Source: Solirubrobacterales bacterium
GTDB taxonomy: Bacteria > Actinomycetota > Thermoleophilia > Solirubrobacterales > Solirubrobacteraceae
Length of the DNA: 13,466 bases
Reading direction: 5' to 3'
NCBI GenBank assembly: GCA_013696535.1
Contig: JACCYI010000198.1
Span: 1 to 13,466, forward strand
The translations under genes were made by a program, and so were the position numbers. The notes beneath the pieces are model-generated. The model was not told where the DNA came from and searched no databases. It was given only the letters and a program-made list of their open reading frames with translations. This document shows positions 7,340 through 13,466 of this stretch, piece by piece (the stretch's first letter is position 1; every line of letters starts with the position of its first letter).

Positions 7340-8654
7340 TCACGAGGCGCTCGACCACGCCGGCGGCATCGCGCGGTCGGGGCTGTGGAAGCCGTTACGC
7401 CATCGCGAGTTCCGACTGCTGTTCGGCGGCATGTGCGTCTCCCTGCTCGGCGACGGCGCCTTTCTCGTCGCACTCGCCTGGCAGGTCTATGCGATCTCGA
7501 GCGCACCGGCAGCCTTAGGCATCGTCGGCGTGGCCATGACGGTCCCGACGATTGTCTTCCTGCTGCTCGGCGGCGTCCTCAGCGACCGGTTCGATCGACG
7601 CCGGCTGATGCTGGGGGCCGACGTGGTGCGAGGCATCGCCGTCGGCACGCTCGGCATGCTCTCCCTCACCGGGGCGGTCGAGTTGTGGCACGTCGTGGTG
7701 CTCGCCGTGTTCTACGGCAGCGGGCAGGCGTTCTTCGCACCGGCCTTCGACGCGATCGTCCCCGAACTCGTGCCGCGGGATGAGCTCGGTCAGGCCAACG
7801 CGCTCGACCAGATGGTCCGGCCGATCGCGCTGCGGCTGGCCGGACCCGCCCTCGGCGGCCTGGTGGTCGGAGCGCTCGGCGCCGGTACGGCGTTCATGCT
7901 CGACGCGGCCTCTTTCGCGATCTCAGCGGGGGCTCTGCTCGCGATGCGGGCGCCCGTGGCCCGCGAGCGCGACACTGGGGCGACGGTCGTAGCCGACCTG
8001 CGCGAAGGCTGGCGCTTCGTGTGGGGGCACACGTGGTTATGGGTGACGTTCCTGACCGCAGCTATCGCCTACTTTCTCTTCATAGGACCGGTCGAGGTGC
8101 TGCTGCCGTACCTGATCAAGGAGGAATTGCTCGGGAGCGCCACTGAGCTGGGCTTCGTCTTCGCAGCCGGAGGCCTCGGATCTGTTCTGTTTGCGCTACT
8201 CGTCGGGCGGCGCGGATTGCCGCGCCGCGACATCACCTTCATGTATCTGGTCTGGACGCTCGGGACGTTGTCGGTAGCGGGCTACGGGCTCGCAACCGCG
8301 GTGTGGCAGCTGATGCTCGTAAGCCTGGCCTTCAACGCGCTGGAAACCGCGGGCACCATCGTCTGGATCACCGCCAAGCAGCGCCACGTCCCGGCCGCGA
8401 TGCTCGGACGGGTGTCGAGCCTGGACTGGCTGATCTCGATCGGGCTGGTACCGATCTCCTTTGCGCTGACTGGCCCGGTCAGCTCGGCCATGGGCGCCCG
8501 CGCGACGCTAGTCGTGGCGGGCGTGCTAGGCGCCATGGTGACCTTGGCCGGGCTACTGGTACCCGGTGTGCGGAGCTTGGAGAGCGCCGGCCTGCCCGCC
8601 GCGGCGCCCAACGACCAGGCCGAAGCGGTCGAGCCGGAGCTTGCCCACGCCTGA
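7329..8654 (+). CDS. MFS exporter, DHA3/MFS_3 type
   Basis: A 12-segment major facilitator superfamily permease of 441 residues. The start WKPLRHREFRLLFGG and SLLGDGAFLVALAWQVY are typical of the MFS_3 group (EntS/TetV-like proton-coupled exporters). Motif A appears as GGVLSDRFDRRRLM between segments 2 and 3, then FFAPAFDAIVPELVPRDELGQANAL. The C-terminal tail is cytosolic, Ala/Glu-rich and without motifs. GTG 7329 was chosen because family similarity starts soon after it and GGAGG (7321-7325) precedes it, although only 3 bp away. The frame is open 30 codons upstream, but that part would lie inside the EAL domain gene and is not MFS-like. The gene begins within the last 11 bp of the c-di-GMP gene, so the three genes form one operon. 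The cargo is unknown; export of the oxoamine synthase product is the simplest guess from context. Confidence 0.9.
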   Translation: MQHSHEALDHAGGIARSGLWKPLRHREFRLLFGGMCVSLLGDGAFLVALAWQVYAISSAPAALGIVGVAMTVPTIVFLLLGGVLSDRFDRRRLMLGADVVRGIAVGTLGMLSLTGAVELWHVVVLAVFYGSGQAFFAPAFDAIVPELVPRDELGQANALDQMVRPIALRLAGPALGGLVVGALGAGTAFMLDAASFAISAGALLAMRAPVARERDTGATVVADLREGWRFVWGHTWLWVTFLTAAIAYFLFIGPVEVLLPYLIKEELLGSATELGFVFAAGGLGSVLFALLVGRRGLPRRDITFMYLVWTLGTLSVAGYGLATAVWQLMLVSLAFNALETAGTIVWITAKQRHVPAAMLGRVSSLDWLISIGLVPISFALTGPVSSAMGARATLVVAGVLGAMVTLAGLLVPGVRSLESAGLPAAAPNDQAEAVEPELAHA

Positions 8655-8770
8655 CCCGTGAACACGACGACGGCAACGTCCGGCATCCTGAGCTCTCCGC
8701 GGAATGCGCCCGTCAGCCGGCCTTCCTCGCGACAGTAGCCATTCCGTTGACGTGGGGCGCAGCGCGCGGA

Positions 8771-8974
8771 CTACCGCGATCGGCGCCCGTCCGGATCTCG
8801 CTCGAGCGCCGGTGGCCTGCCCTCGGCGAGCCGGAAGACCGCGCGGCAGAAGACCATCAGGGCTATCACGACAGCCGCAAGACCGGCCGCGTCGGCAATC
8901 GCCCCGCCGATCCCAAGGACGGCCAGCACGCCGGCGACCAGGAGGATCAGCGCGAAGATCGCCGTCGGGAGCAT
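8771..8974 (-). CDS. Small two-segment membrane protein
   Basis: 67 residues with two hydrophobic helices (about 5-24 and 30-47) and a basic, charged tail (RLAEGRPPALERDPDGRRSR) that should lie in the cytoplasm. No family is recognised. Its ATG overlaps the TGA of the upstream 168-residue gene as ATGA (8972-8975), and a GAGG sits just before it, so the two are translationally coupled and probably act together in the membrane. It converges on the MFS gene with a 116-bp gap in which I see no strong hairpin terminator. The coupling and the clean two-helix pattern support a real gene despite the short length. Confidence 0.7.
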   Translation of the reverse strand: MLPTAIFALILLVAGVLAVLGIGGAIADAAGLAAVVIALMVFCRAVFRLAEGRPPALERDPDGRRSR

Positions 8975-9480
8975 CAGGCCTCGCTGCGGCGTGCGCTCAG
9001 CACGTATGCGCCGATCGCGACCAGGAACGTTCCGGCTTCGACGACCACCGACGTCAGACCCAGCGGCTCGGTCCAGTTGCCGATGTCGTCGGTCGCGTTG
9101 GGCAGACCGACCGTACGGTTGATGACGTACCCGAGCAGGACGCTGCCGGCGAGCCCAGCCGAAGCCAGCAGCGCCGTCCGCGAGCGCGTGAAGATGGACC
9201 AGCCGGCGGCGGCGATCGCGCCGACGATCGCCGCCATGTACATCCAGAACAGGTACCGCGTCTCACTCCACTTCCCGACGGCGTCAACGGCATGGATCGC
9301 CGCGATAGCGCCGAGGCCCGCGGCGAGAGTGGCGCGTGTTGCGCCCTCGCGAACGGCGGCGGTCAGCAACCCCTCGTGATCGCCGAGCGACTCCCGCGAC
9401 GAGCCGACCGCCCCGTTGGAGCCCGGTTTCTTATGGGACGCGGTCCGGGGCGGGTGGTTCGCTTCGGTGACATCGGACAT
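8974..9480 (-). CDS. Four-segment membrane protein of unknown function
   Basis: 168 residues. The first 45 are polar and cytosolic-looking (SDVTEANHPPRTASHKKPG). They are followed by four hydrophobic helices at about 49-68, 76-97, 102-120 and 142-161. A distinctive loop, NRTVGLPNATDDIGNWTEPLG (121-141), lies between helices 3 and 4, and KWSETRY lies between helices 1 and 2; these conserved-looking loops may form the functional site. I do not recognise a named family. ATG 9480 is preceded by AAGGA (9491-9487) at 6 bp, a good ribosome site. It is the first gene of a two-gene operon with the 67-residue protein. A CTCAT-N6-CTCAT site lies 52 bp upstream, so control by the neighbouring response regulator is likely. 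Confidence 0.8.
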   Translation of the reverse strand: MSDVTEANHPPRTASHKKPGSNGAVGSSRESLGDHEGLLTAAVREGATRATLAAGLGAIAAIHAVDAVGKWSETRYLFWMYMAAIVGAIAAAGWSIFTRSRTALLASAGLAGSVLLGYVINRTVGLPNATDDIGNWTEPLGLTSVVVEAGTFLVAIGAYVLSARRSEA

Positions 9481-9532
9481 GTGGATTCCTTGCGGTTCGG
9501 ATGAGGTGACTCGACGACCATGAGGCGCGGGA

Positions 9533-9548
9533 ATGAGTCGGAGATGAG
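9533..9548 (-). promoter_or_regulatory. CTCAT-N6-CTCAT site upstream of the small membrane operon
   Basis: On the minus strand CTCAT (9548-9544) and CTCAT (9537-9533) are spaced exactly 11 bp, flanked as GACTCAT on both. Two further CTCAT half-sites follow at 9524-9520 and 9505-9501. The pair lies 52 bp before ATG 9480 and reads toward the gene. Same motif, spacing and orientation as the sites before the DMT, response regulator and zinc-ribbon genes. Probably bound by an OmpR-family regulator, as 11-bp tandem repeats usually are. Confidence 0.6.
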
Positions 9549-9594
9549 TCGGCTAACACCTGGCGCCGCCTGCCACCCGACGTCCTCCTGGACT

Positions 9595-10170
9595 TCACGT
9601 GACCGCCGTAGCCCGCAGCTCTTGCAGTCCCTCAAGCCGCATCCCGGCGGCTCCGGCGAGCATCGCCGGCGGCATGAGCTCGCCGCGGAGCGAGCTCAGG
9701 ACGTGACCGTTCGCGGTTCCGCGCCAGTCGAAGTAATCGCGGTGAATACGCCGAGCCTGGACTCCCGAGCGCACCAGTTCGTGCTGGAAGCGTGGTGGGG
9801 CAGCTCGCCGTCGAGTCCGCGGAGCCAGGAGATGAACGGCGCGACCCCGACCCCTCCGGCGATCCAGAGCTGACGGTCGGTCCCGCGCCAATGGCTGAAG
9901 CGGCCGTGAGGCCCGCCGAGGACCGCGGGCATCCCGGGCTGGATCAGCTCCTGTAGGTGCGAGGTGTAGTCGCCGAGCGCTTTGACGGTGACGCGGACCA
10001 CGCCTTCGTTCGGGGCGCTGGAGATGGTAAACGGATGCCGGTGCCAGCCGTCCTTGGCTCCGAGGTGGAGGCGGGCGACAGCCCACAGGAGAGCGAGAGC
10101 AAACCACCAGAACGACGATCGTCGCCGGTCCGACCTCCCGGGAAGAGAGCCTCGAGCGATGAAAGCGCAA
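9595..10170 (-). pseudogene. Scrambled remnant of a ferric-reductase-type FAD/NAD(P)H oxidoreductase
   Basis: Recognisable pieces sit in two frames. From about 10076 one frame reads ARLHLGAKDGWHRHPFTISS (HPFTISS binds FAD), then VRVTVKALGDYTSHL, GGPHGRFSHW and WIAGGVGVAPFISWLRGLDG (the NAD(P)H-binding glycine motif). At about 9795 coding similarity jumps to another frame reading FQHELVRSGVQARRIHRDYFDWR, which resembles the extreme C-terminus of such reductases. Some 45 codons of the nucleotide-binding domain are thus missing. After DYFDWR the frame reads on to a stop at 9595, through GELMPPAMLAGAAGM and LQELRA, which resembles the skipped CGP-containing region but lies on the wrong side. Upstream, only GPATIVVLVV in a third frame hints at the lost transmembrane heme domain. 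No product with activity is expected. The parent was probably a membrane flavocytochrome transferring electrons to iron or oxygen. The family is fairly clear; the exact history is not. Confidence 0.7.
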
Positions 10171-10256
10171 GGCTGAGGGGTTGCTTTGATCGGCTCATAC
10201 GTCTCGATTTGGAGAAAGTCATCGACGCTCGGCGGGGGAGCCGCCCTGCCTCGTGG

Positions 10257-11204
10257 CTAAGGCCGCGCCGGCTCGGGTATGCCGAGCGCTGGGTCACGCG
10301 TCGCGCGCGCGTTCCCATCGGCGTTCGGCCCTGGGGTGAGCGCCGAGCCGCCGACAACCAGGATGAAAGCCAGGATGCGCAGCATGAGGACGCCGGTCTG
10401 CTCCGGGAGCGGCTCCCCGAACACCGCCGGGCCTGAGGCGATCGTCACGACGTTTGCGGCGACCATCGTCAGCGCGATCACCGAAACCGCCGGACCGAGC
10501 TGCAGCGATCGCGCACTGACGACGAAACCGACGAGCGACAGGATCAGGACGACAAGGGCAAGCGGCGTGAAGAGGACGAGCAGGCCGTCGTCCGCCAGGT
10601 GGCCCGAGGTTGCCTTGATAGCGACGTCCGACGCGCCCCAGAGCAGGCCCGCGCTGACGCCCATCATGACCCCCGCCCGCGGGCCGTCCCCAACTACGAG
10701 AACGCACAGCAGGATGGCGACGAGGGTCAGACCGCCCGTGTACAGGGAGAACGGCAGGGTCTCGTAGCCGGAATGTGCCTGGGTCGCGGCACCCTGCAGT
10801 GTGGCGGCCAGCAGCGCCAGGCCGGCGGCGGCGATCGCAACGCCGATCCACTCGCGGCGCGTGATGCTGTGGCCGAAGAATCGGTCGGCCATCGGCGTCA
10901 GGAGGACCAGGCCGCCCGCGATCACCGACTGCACGATGCTGATGGGCGCCAGCGTCAGCGCAGCTACATGAAAGAGCCAGGCCACCATCGCGACCGCGAT
11001 GCCGATCGTCCACCACTTGTTCGAGAACAGCCGGTAAGTCGACCGCAGTGGATGCCGCCACTCGACCGGGGCGGCGGCAGCCGCGCCCCGTTGCTTGAGC
11101 AAGAACCCCACAAGCGCCGCGACGGCGCAGCAGAGCGCCAGGACGACGCCGATGAGCACGGTCGCGGACACGATCGCGCCCGACGGAACAGCGGTTGGCG
11201 TCAT
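10257..11204 (-). CDS. DMT-superfamily transporter (EamA/NIPA-like)
   Basis: A 315-residue integral membrane protein with about nine or ten hydrophobic helices and the internal two-fold repeat of the drug/metabolite transporter superfamily. Helix 1 (GAIVSATVLIGVVLALCCAV) is followed by a basic loop and the SNKWWTIGIAV segment. The motif APISIVQSVIAGGLVLL lies in the first half, and the related LGPAVSVIALTMVAANVVTI with EPLPEQT in the second. The first half resembles the NIPA magnesium-transporter branch, but substrate cannot be assigned; small metabolites or cations are possible. ATG 11204 was chosen as the natural start of helix 1. GTG 11243 would add 13 unremarkable residues, and neither has a good ribosome site. 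The C-terminal 30 residues are hydrophilic (PGPNADGNARATRDP). A CTCAT-N6-CTCAT site upstream suggests control by the adjacent response regulator. The gene is 222 bp downstream of that regulator, on the same strand. Confidence 0.85.
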   Translation of the reverse strand: MTPTAVPSGAIVSATVLIGVVLALCCAVAALVGFLLKQRGAAAAAPVEWRHPLRSTYRLFSNKWWTIGIAVAMVAWLFHVAALTLAPISIVQSVIAGGLVLLTPMADRFFGHSITRREWIGVAIAAAGLALLAATLQGAATQAHSGYETLPFSLYTGGLTLVAILLCVLVVGDGPRAGVMMGVSAGLLWGASDVAIKATSGHLADDGLLVLFTPLALVVLILSLVGFVVSARSLQLGPAVSVIALTMVAANVVTIASGPAVFGEPLPEQTGVLMLRILAFILVVGGSALTPGPNADGNARATRDPALGIPEPARP

Positions 11205-11311
11205 CACATCGTCACTGCGACCGAGCGCCCGAACGCCGACCACGAACGGTCGACTTCAGACCCGGGCCGGCGTGAGGAACGTTGGACACGCCGGCAATGT
11301 GACCGACGGAC

Positions 11312-11327
11312 ATGAGCTGGAAATGAG
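11312..11327 (-). promoter_or_regulatory. CTCAT-N6-CTCAT site upstream of the DMT gene
   Basis: On the minus strand CTCAT (11327-11323) and CTCAT (11316-11312) are spaced 11 bp, with spacer TTCCAG. The pair lies 107 bp before ATG 11204 (68 bp before GTG 11243) and reads toward the gene. About 10 bp further on, CACATT could be a -10, which would put the repeats over the -35, as in OmpR/PhoB-activated promoters. The -10 is a weak match. Confidence 0.6.
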
Positions 11328-11384
11328 CGCTCTCGCTCTCCACGAGGGCGCCGGCGGTGATCGGGTCGCCGCTCGGAGGAGCAC

Positions 11385-11399
11385 CGCCGCCGGGCGGCG
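11385..11399. terminator. GC-rich palindrome after the response regulator gene
   Basis: CGCCGCCGGGCGGCG is a near-perfect palindrome starting 28 bp beyond the stop of the response regulator on the minus strand. It could form a short hairpin in RNA, but there is no U-tract, so it is at best a weak or factor-assisted terminator. In such GC-rich DNA chance is also likely. Confidence 0.2.
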
Positions 11400-11426
11400 A
11401 AGTGAGTGCGCGCACGACCCGGTTCG

Positions 11427-12116
11427 TCAACTGCTCGTCCGGCCGCCGTCGGCGCGCATGCGATAGCCCGCACCGCGGATCGTTTCGATCGATTCGACTG
11501 CGAAGGGGCGATCGATCTTCTCGCGGAGGTAGCGCACGTAGACGTCGACCACGTTTGAGCGGTTCTCGTACTCGTAGTCCCACGCGTGCTCGAGCAGTTG
11601 GAACCGATCGAGCATCTGCCCCGGCCGCCGCATGAAGGTCTCAAGCAGCGAGAATTCCTTGGTCGAGAGGCTGATGTCCGTGTCTCCGCGCCACACGCGC
11701 TTCGACGAGGGATCGAGGCGCAGGTCGCCCATCTGGAGCACCGCCGGACGCTCGACCGGCCCGCGACGAGCGAGCGCTCGCAGGCGGGCGGTGAGCTCTG
11801 CGAAGGAGAACGGCTTGGTCAGGTAGTCGTCGGCGCCGGTATCCAGGCCCTCCACGCGGTCTTCGATCGCGTCGCGCGCGGTGAGCATGAGCACGGGTGA
11901 CCAGACGCCATCTTCGCGTAGGCGCTTGCAGACCTGGAAGCCGTCTATGCCCGGCAGCATCACGTCGAGAACGATGGCGTCGTAGTCGGTCGACCCGGCC
12001 ATCCATAGGGCGTCCTCCCCCTTGATCGCGACGTCCGCGACCATCCCGTCGTCTCGGAGTCCGCGGCGGATCAGACTGGCCAACTTGATCTCATCTTCGA
12101 CGATCAGAACTCGCAT
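11427..12116 (-). CDS. OmpR/PhoB-family response regulator
   Basis: 229 residues. The receiver domain (1-115) has the acidic pair E7-D8 in VEDE, phospho-acceptor D51 in IVLDVMLPGIDG, switch residue T79 in MLTARD, and K101 in DDYLTKPF. The C-terminal winged-helix DNA-binding domain runs from about 127 (LQMGDLRLDPSSKRVWRG) through STKEFSLLETFMRRPG, SNVVDVYVRYLREKID and IRGAGYRMR, the standard OmpR-type recognition helix and wing. Everything needed for phosphorylation and DNA binding is present. ATG 12116 gives the usual start MRVLIVEDE; ATG 12134 would add six residues. No ribosome site precedes either, so a leaderless or near-leaderless mRNA is possible. The partner is probably the histidine kinase 428 bp upstream on the same strand. 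A CTCAT-N6-CTCAT site directly upstream (12139-12154) suggests autoregulation, and the same site before three nearby genes suggests its regulon. Confidence 0.93.
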   Translation of the reverse strand: MRVLIVEDEIKLASLIRRGLRDDGMVADVAIKGEDALWMAGSTDYDAIVLDVMLPGIDGFQVCKRLREDGVWSPVLMLTARDAIEDRVEGLDTGADDYLTKPFSFAELTARLRALARRGPVERPAVLQMGDLRLDPSSKRVWRGDTDISLSTKEFSLLETFMRRPGQMLDRFQLLEHAWDYEYENRSNVVDVYVRYLREKIDRPFAVESIETIRGAGYRMRADGGRTSS

Positions 12117-12138
12117 GCCAGCAGTGTGCGTCATACGG

Positions 12139-12154
12139 ATGAGAGCGCGATGAG
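12139..12154 (-). promoter_or_regulatory. CTCAT-N6-CTCAT site upstream of the response regulator
   Basis: On the minus strand CTCAT (12154-12150) and CTCAT (12143-12139) are spaced 11 bp with spacer CGCGCT, 22 bp before ATG 12116. TATGAC (12135-12130) just downstream could act as a -10, leaving almost no leader. The position suggests autoregulation. Confidence 0.6.
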
Positions 12155-12178
12155 CGGGCTCCCGGCGTGAGTGCGGCT

Positions 12179-12194
12179 CTCATGGCGCGCTCAT
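12179..12194 (+). promoter_or_regulatory. CTCAT-N6-CTCAT site upstream of the zinc-ribbon gene
   Basis: CTCAT (12179-12183) and CTCAT (12190-12194), spaced 11 bp with spacer GGCGCG, read toward the plus-strand zinc-ribbon gene whose ATG is 56 bp downstream. It stands back to back with the site of the divergent response regulator, 24 bp away. The distance to the start codon nearly equals that of the small membrane operon site (52 bp). Confidence 0.6.
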
Positions 12195-12250
12195 GCGCGG
12201 TCGCAACAGTTGCGTGACTCCTGCATTGCCCGATCGAGAGGATCTACGCC

Positions 12251-12445
12251 ATGACCAATCCCAGCCTCTGTCCGCGCTGTGCTGAGCGGGTCACTGCGTT
12301 TGCCGCCGGATGCGCCTTCTGCGGCGCCGACCTCGACCCGCGACGTGGCCAGTCTCCTCAGACCACCGGGCAACGGATGCGCAGCGCTTGGCGGGCGCGG
12401 CCCCGCGTGCTGTCGCGGATACCGCTGCCCGACCGGCGGCCCTGA
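12251..12445 (+). CDS. Small zinc-ribbon protein
   Basis: 64 residues with two CxxC knuckles, C7-P-R-C10 and C21-A-F-C24 in the pattern CPRC-x10-CAFCGADLD, which should bind one zinc ion. This is the zinc-ribbon type often found at the N-terminus of small regulatory or membrane proteins. The rest (QRMRSAWRARPRVLSRIPLP) is basic and may contact nucleic acid or membrane lipid. Some zinc-ribbon proteins of this kind carry a C-terminal membrane segment; none follows here, so this copy may be short or truncated. GAGAGGA (12235-12241) lies 9 bp before ATG 12251 as a ribosome site. The gene is divergent from the response regulator, converges on the histidine kinase gene, and has its own CTCAT-N6-CTCAT site, so it is probably a target or accessory of that two-component system. 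No biochemical role can be assigned. Confidence 0.65.
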   Translation: MTNPSLCPRCAERVTAFAAGCAFCGADLDPRRGQSPQTTGQRMRSAWRARPRVLSRIPLPDRRP

Positions 12446-12544
12446 CTCCGCACTTGACGGCCGGCCAGCGCGGGGCGTCGGGTGGGGATCACCCGGCCCG
12501 GCTCAAAGGCGATCACAGCGGCGGCCCTCACACCGGGTCGCCGC

Positions 12545-13466
12545 TCACCTCGGGTCCTGCTTCAGATTTGAGATGAGCAACGTGAAGGTCGGCGGGGACG
12601 GGTTGCTGAGCAACAGGCGGCCACCTTCAGCGTGAGCGAGCGATCGGGCGAAGGCGAGGCCGATCCCGTGACCGTGCGCACTCCTGGAGCGGCGCTCGAA
12701 GATGCGCTCGGGATCGAGCGCCACGCCTGTGCCTTCGTCGGCGACGTCCACCGCGATCGACAGGCCCGCTACACGAGCATGCACCTCCACCGCGCCGTGA
12801 CCATGGCGTAGCGCGTTGTCGAGCAGGACGTCAGCGATTTCCCGCATGACTGACGCAGGCACGCCGACGGCCAGTGACGGGTCGTCGATGCGAACCCGCA
12901 ATGACCGTCCCTGCGACGCGAGAGGCCCGCGCCAGCGCCCGCCGGCCTCGTTGAGAAGTATCCGCAAGGGCGTCCGCGCCATGCTGCGCGGTGCATCACG
13001 TGCGACGGTCAGCAGGGTGTCCATGGTGTCCTGGAGCCGGTCGACCTGCTCCAGGGCGGCCGGAAGCTCAGGCGACGCGTCACCGCGGAGCTGCATCGCT
13101 TCAAGCTCTATCCGCACTGCCGCCAGCGGCGTGCGGAGCTGATGAGAGGCGTCGGCTGTGAAGGCGCGCTCCCGCTTGACGAGATCATCAAGCCGCGAGC
13201 CGGCGGCGTCCAGGGCGACGGCGACGTCGTCGATCTCGGCGACCGCAGCTCGCGGAGCCCGAACCGTGAAGTCGCCCTCCCCAAGCCGGCGCGCGGCACC
13301 CGCGAGGCGTTCAAGCGGCCGAGCCAGGCGGCGGCCGAGCACTACGGCCGCCAGCACCGCCAGGCCGATGACGCCGGCAGCTGCGCCAAGGAGCAGCCGC
13401 CGCTGCCCACGGGTGGAGCTGGTCACCTCCGCGTCGTCGCGCTCGGCGCGCACGGCGCCGGTGACT
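12545..13466 (-). CDS. Membrane sensor histidine kinase, N-terminus beyond the window
   Basis: Open to the right edge, so the first transmembrane helix and the extracytoplasmic sensor are not seen. Residue numbers here count from the in-frame GTG at 13453, which is probably internal. TM2 is at about 19-40 (LLLGAAAGVIGLAVLAAVVLG) and HAMP at 41-95. The dimerisation/phosphotransfer domain has H104 in ADASHQLRTPLAAV. The ATPase domain follows with the N-box VLLDNALRHGHG (N213), the G1 box DEGTGV (D239) and the G2 box GHGIGLAFARSLAHAEGG. All catalytic boxes are intact, so it should autophosphorylate and pass phosphate to the OmpR-type regulator encoded downstream on the same strand. A 428-bp gap holding a gene on the opposite strand separates the two, an unusual layout for a cognate pair. 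The signal sensed cannot be read here. The stop (12547-12545) lies 99 bp from the convergent zinc-ribbon gene. Confidence 0.92.
   Translation of the reverse strand, partial: VTGAVRAERDDAEVTSSTRGQRRLLLGAAAGVIGLAVLAAVVLGRRLARPLERLAGAARRLGEGDFTVRAPRAAVAEIDDVAVALDAAGSRLDDLVKRERAFTADASHQLRTPLAAVRIELEAMQLRGDASPELPAALEQVDRLQDTMDTLLTVARDAPRSMARTPLRILLNEAGGRWRGPLASQGRSLRVRIDDPSLAVGVPASVMREIADVLLDNALRHGHGAVEVHARVAGLSIAVDVADEGTGVALDPERIFERRSRSAHGHGIGLAFARSLAHAEGGRLLLSNPSPPTFTLLISNLKQDPR

Noticed and set aside
8655..8770. Possible terminator between the convergent MFS and small membrane genes
   Set aside because: No stem of useful length with a T-tract is visible on either strand.
8303..9379. Plus-strand open frame of 358 codons
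   Set aside because: It overlaps the end of the MFS gene in another frame and runs antisense to the two coupled membrane genes, which have better starts, a ribosome site and clear helices.
10194..10198. Single CTCAT near the reductase remnant
   Set aside because: No partner at 11 bp on either side, so it does not match the paired sites; a lone pentamer is expected by chance.

Overview
The window is GC-rich chromosomal DNA of about 65-70% G+C. Its GTG and TTG starts, 4-bp gene overlaps, Ala/Arg-rich proteins and family mix suggest a high-GC actinobacterium, most likely of the Thermoleophilia/Solirubrobacterales type. That placement is an inference from protein style; there is no rRNA or tRNA here to anchor it.

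Layout. (1) 1-1336, minus strand: the 5' end of a secreted protein that runs off the left edge, and a complete secreted GlpQ-like glycerophosphodiester phosphodiesterase. (2) 1439-2570, a graveyard: the 3' remnant of an alkaline-phosphatase-superfamily gene on plus meets, tail to tail, the 5' remnant of a polysaccharide deacetylase gene on minus. The deacetylase remnant is frameshifted and is cut just after its first catalytic motif. Both stop codons use the same CTAG. (3) 2859-8654, plus strand: a tight three-gene operon of a PLP-dependent alpha-oxoamine synthase, a 1043-residue polytopic GAF-PAS-GGDEF-EAL protein, and an MFS exporter. The three genes overlap by 4 and 11 bp. (4) 8771-9480, minus: two translationally coupled small membrane proteins. 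(5) 9595-10170, minus: a scrambled remnant of a ferric-reductase-type FAD/NAD(P)H oxidoreductase. (6) 10257-11204, minus: a DMT/EamA-NIPA-like transporter. (7) 11427-13466: an OmpR-family response regulator and a sensor kinase (cut by the right edge), both minus. A divergent zinc-ribbon gene lies between them.

The most interesting regulatory signal is a repeated site, CTCAT-N6-CTCAT (11-bp period). It occurs four times, always in the same orientation relative to the gene downstream: before the small membrane operon, the DMT transporter, the response regulator itself and the zinc-ribbon gene. An 11-bp tandem repeat is the classic geometry of OmpR/PhoB-family operators, so the right half of the window looks like a small local regulon of the encoded two-component system. 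The most interesting protein-level system is the oxoamine synthase / c-di-GMP protein / exporter operon, which could be a synthesis-sensing-export module for a small lipid-like signal. That function is inferred from gene order and family knowledge only.

No rRNA, tRNA, CRISPR array, insertion sequence or phage gene was seen.
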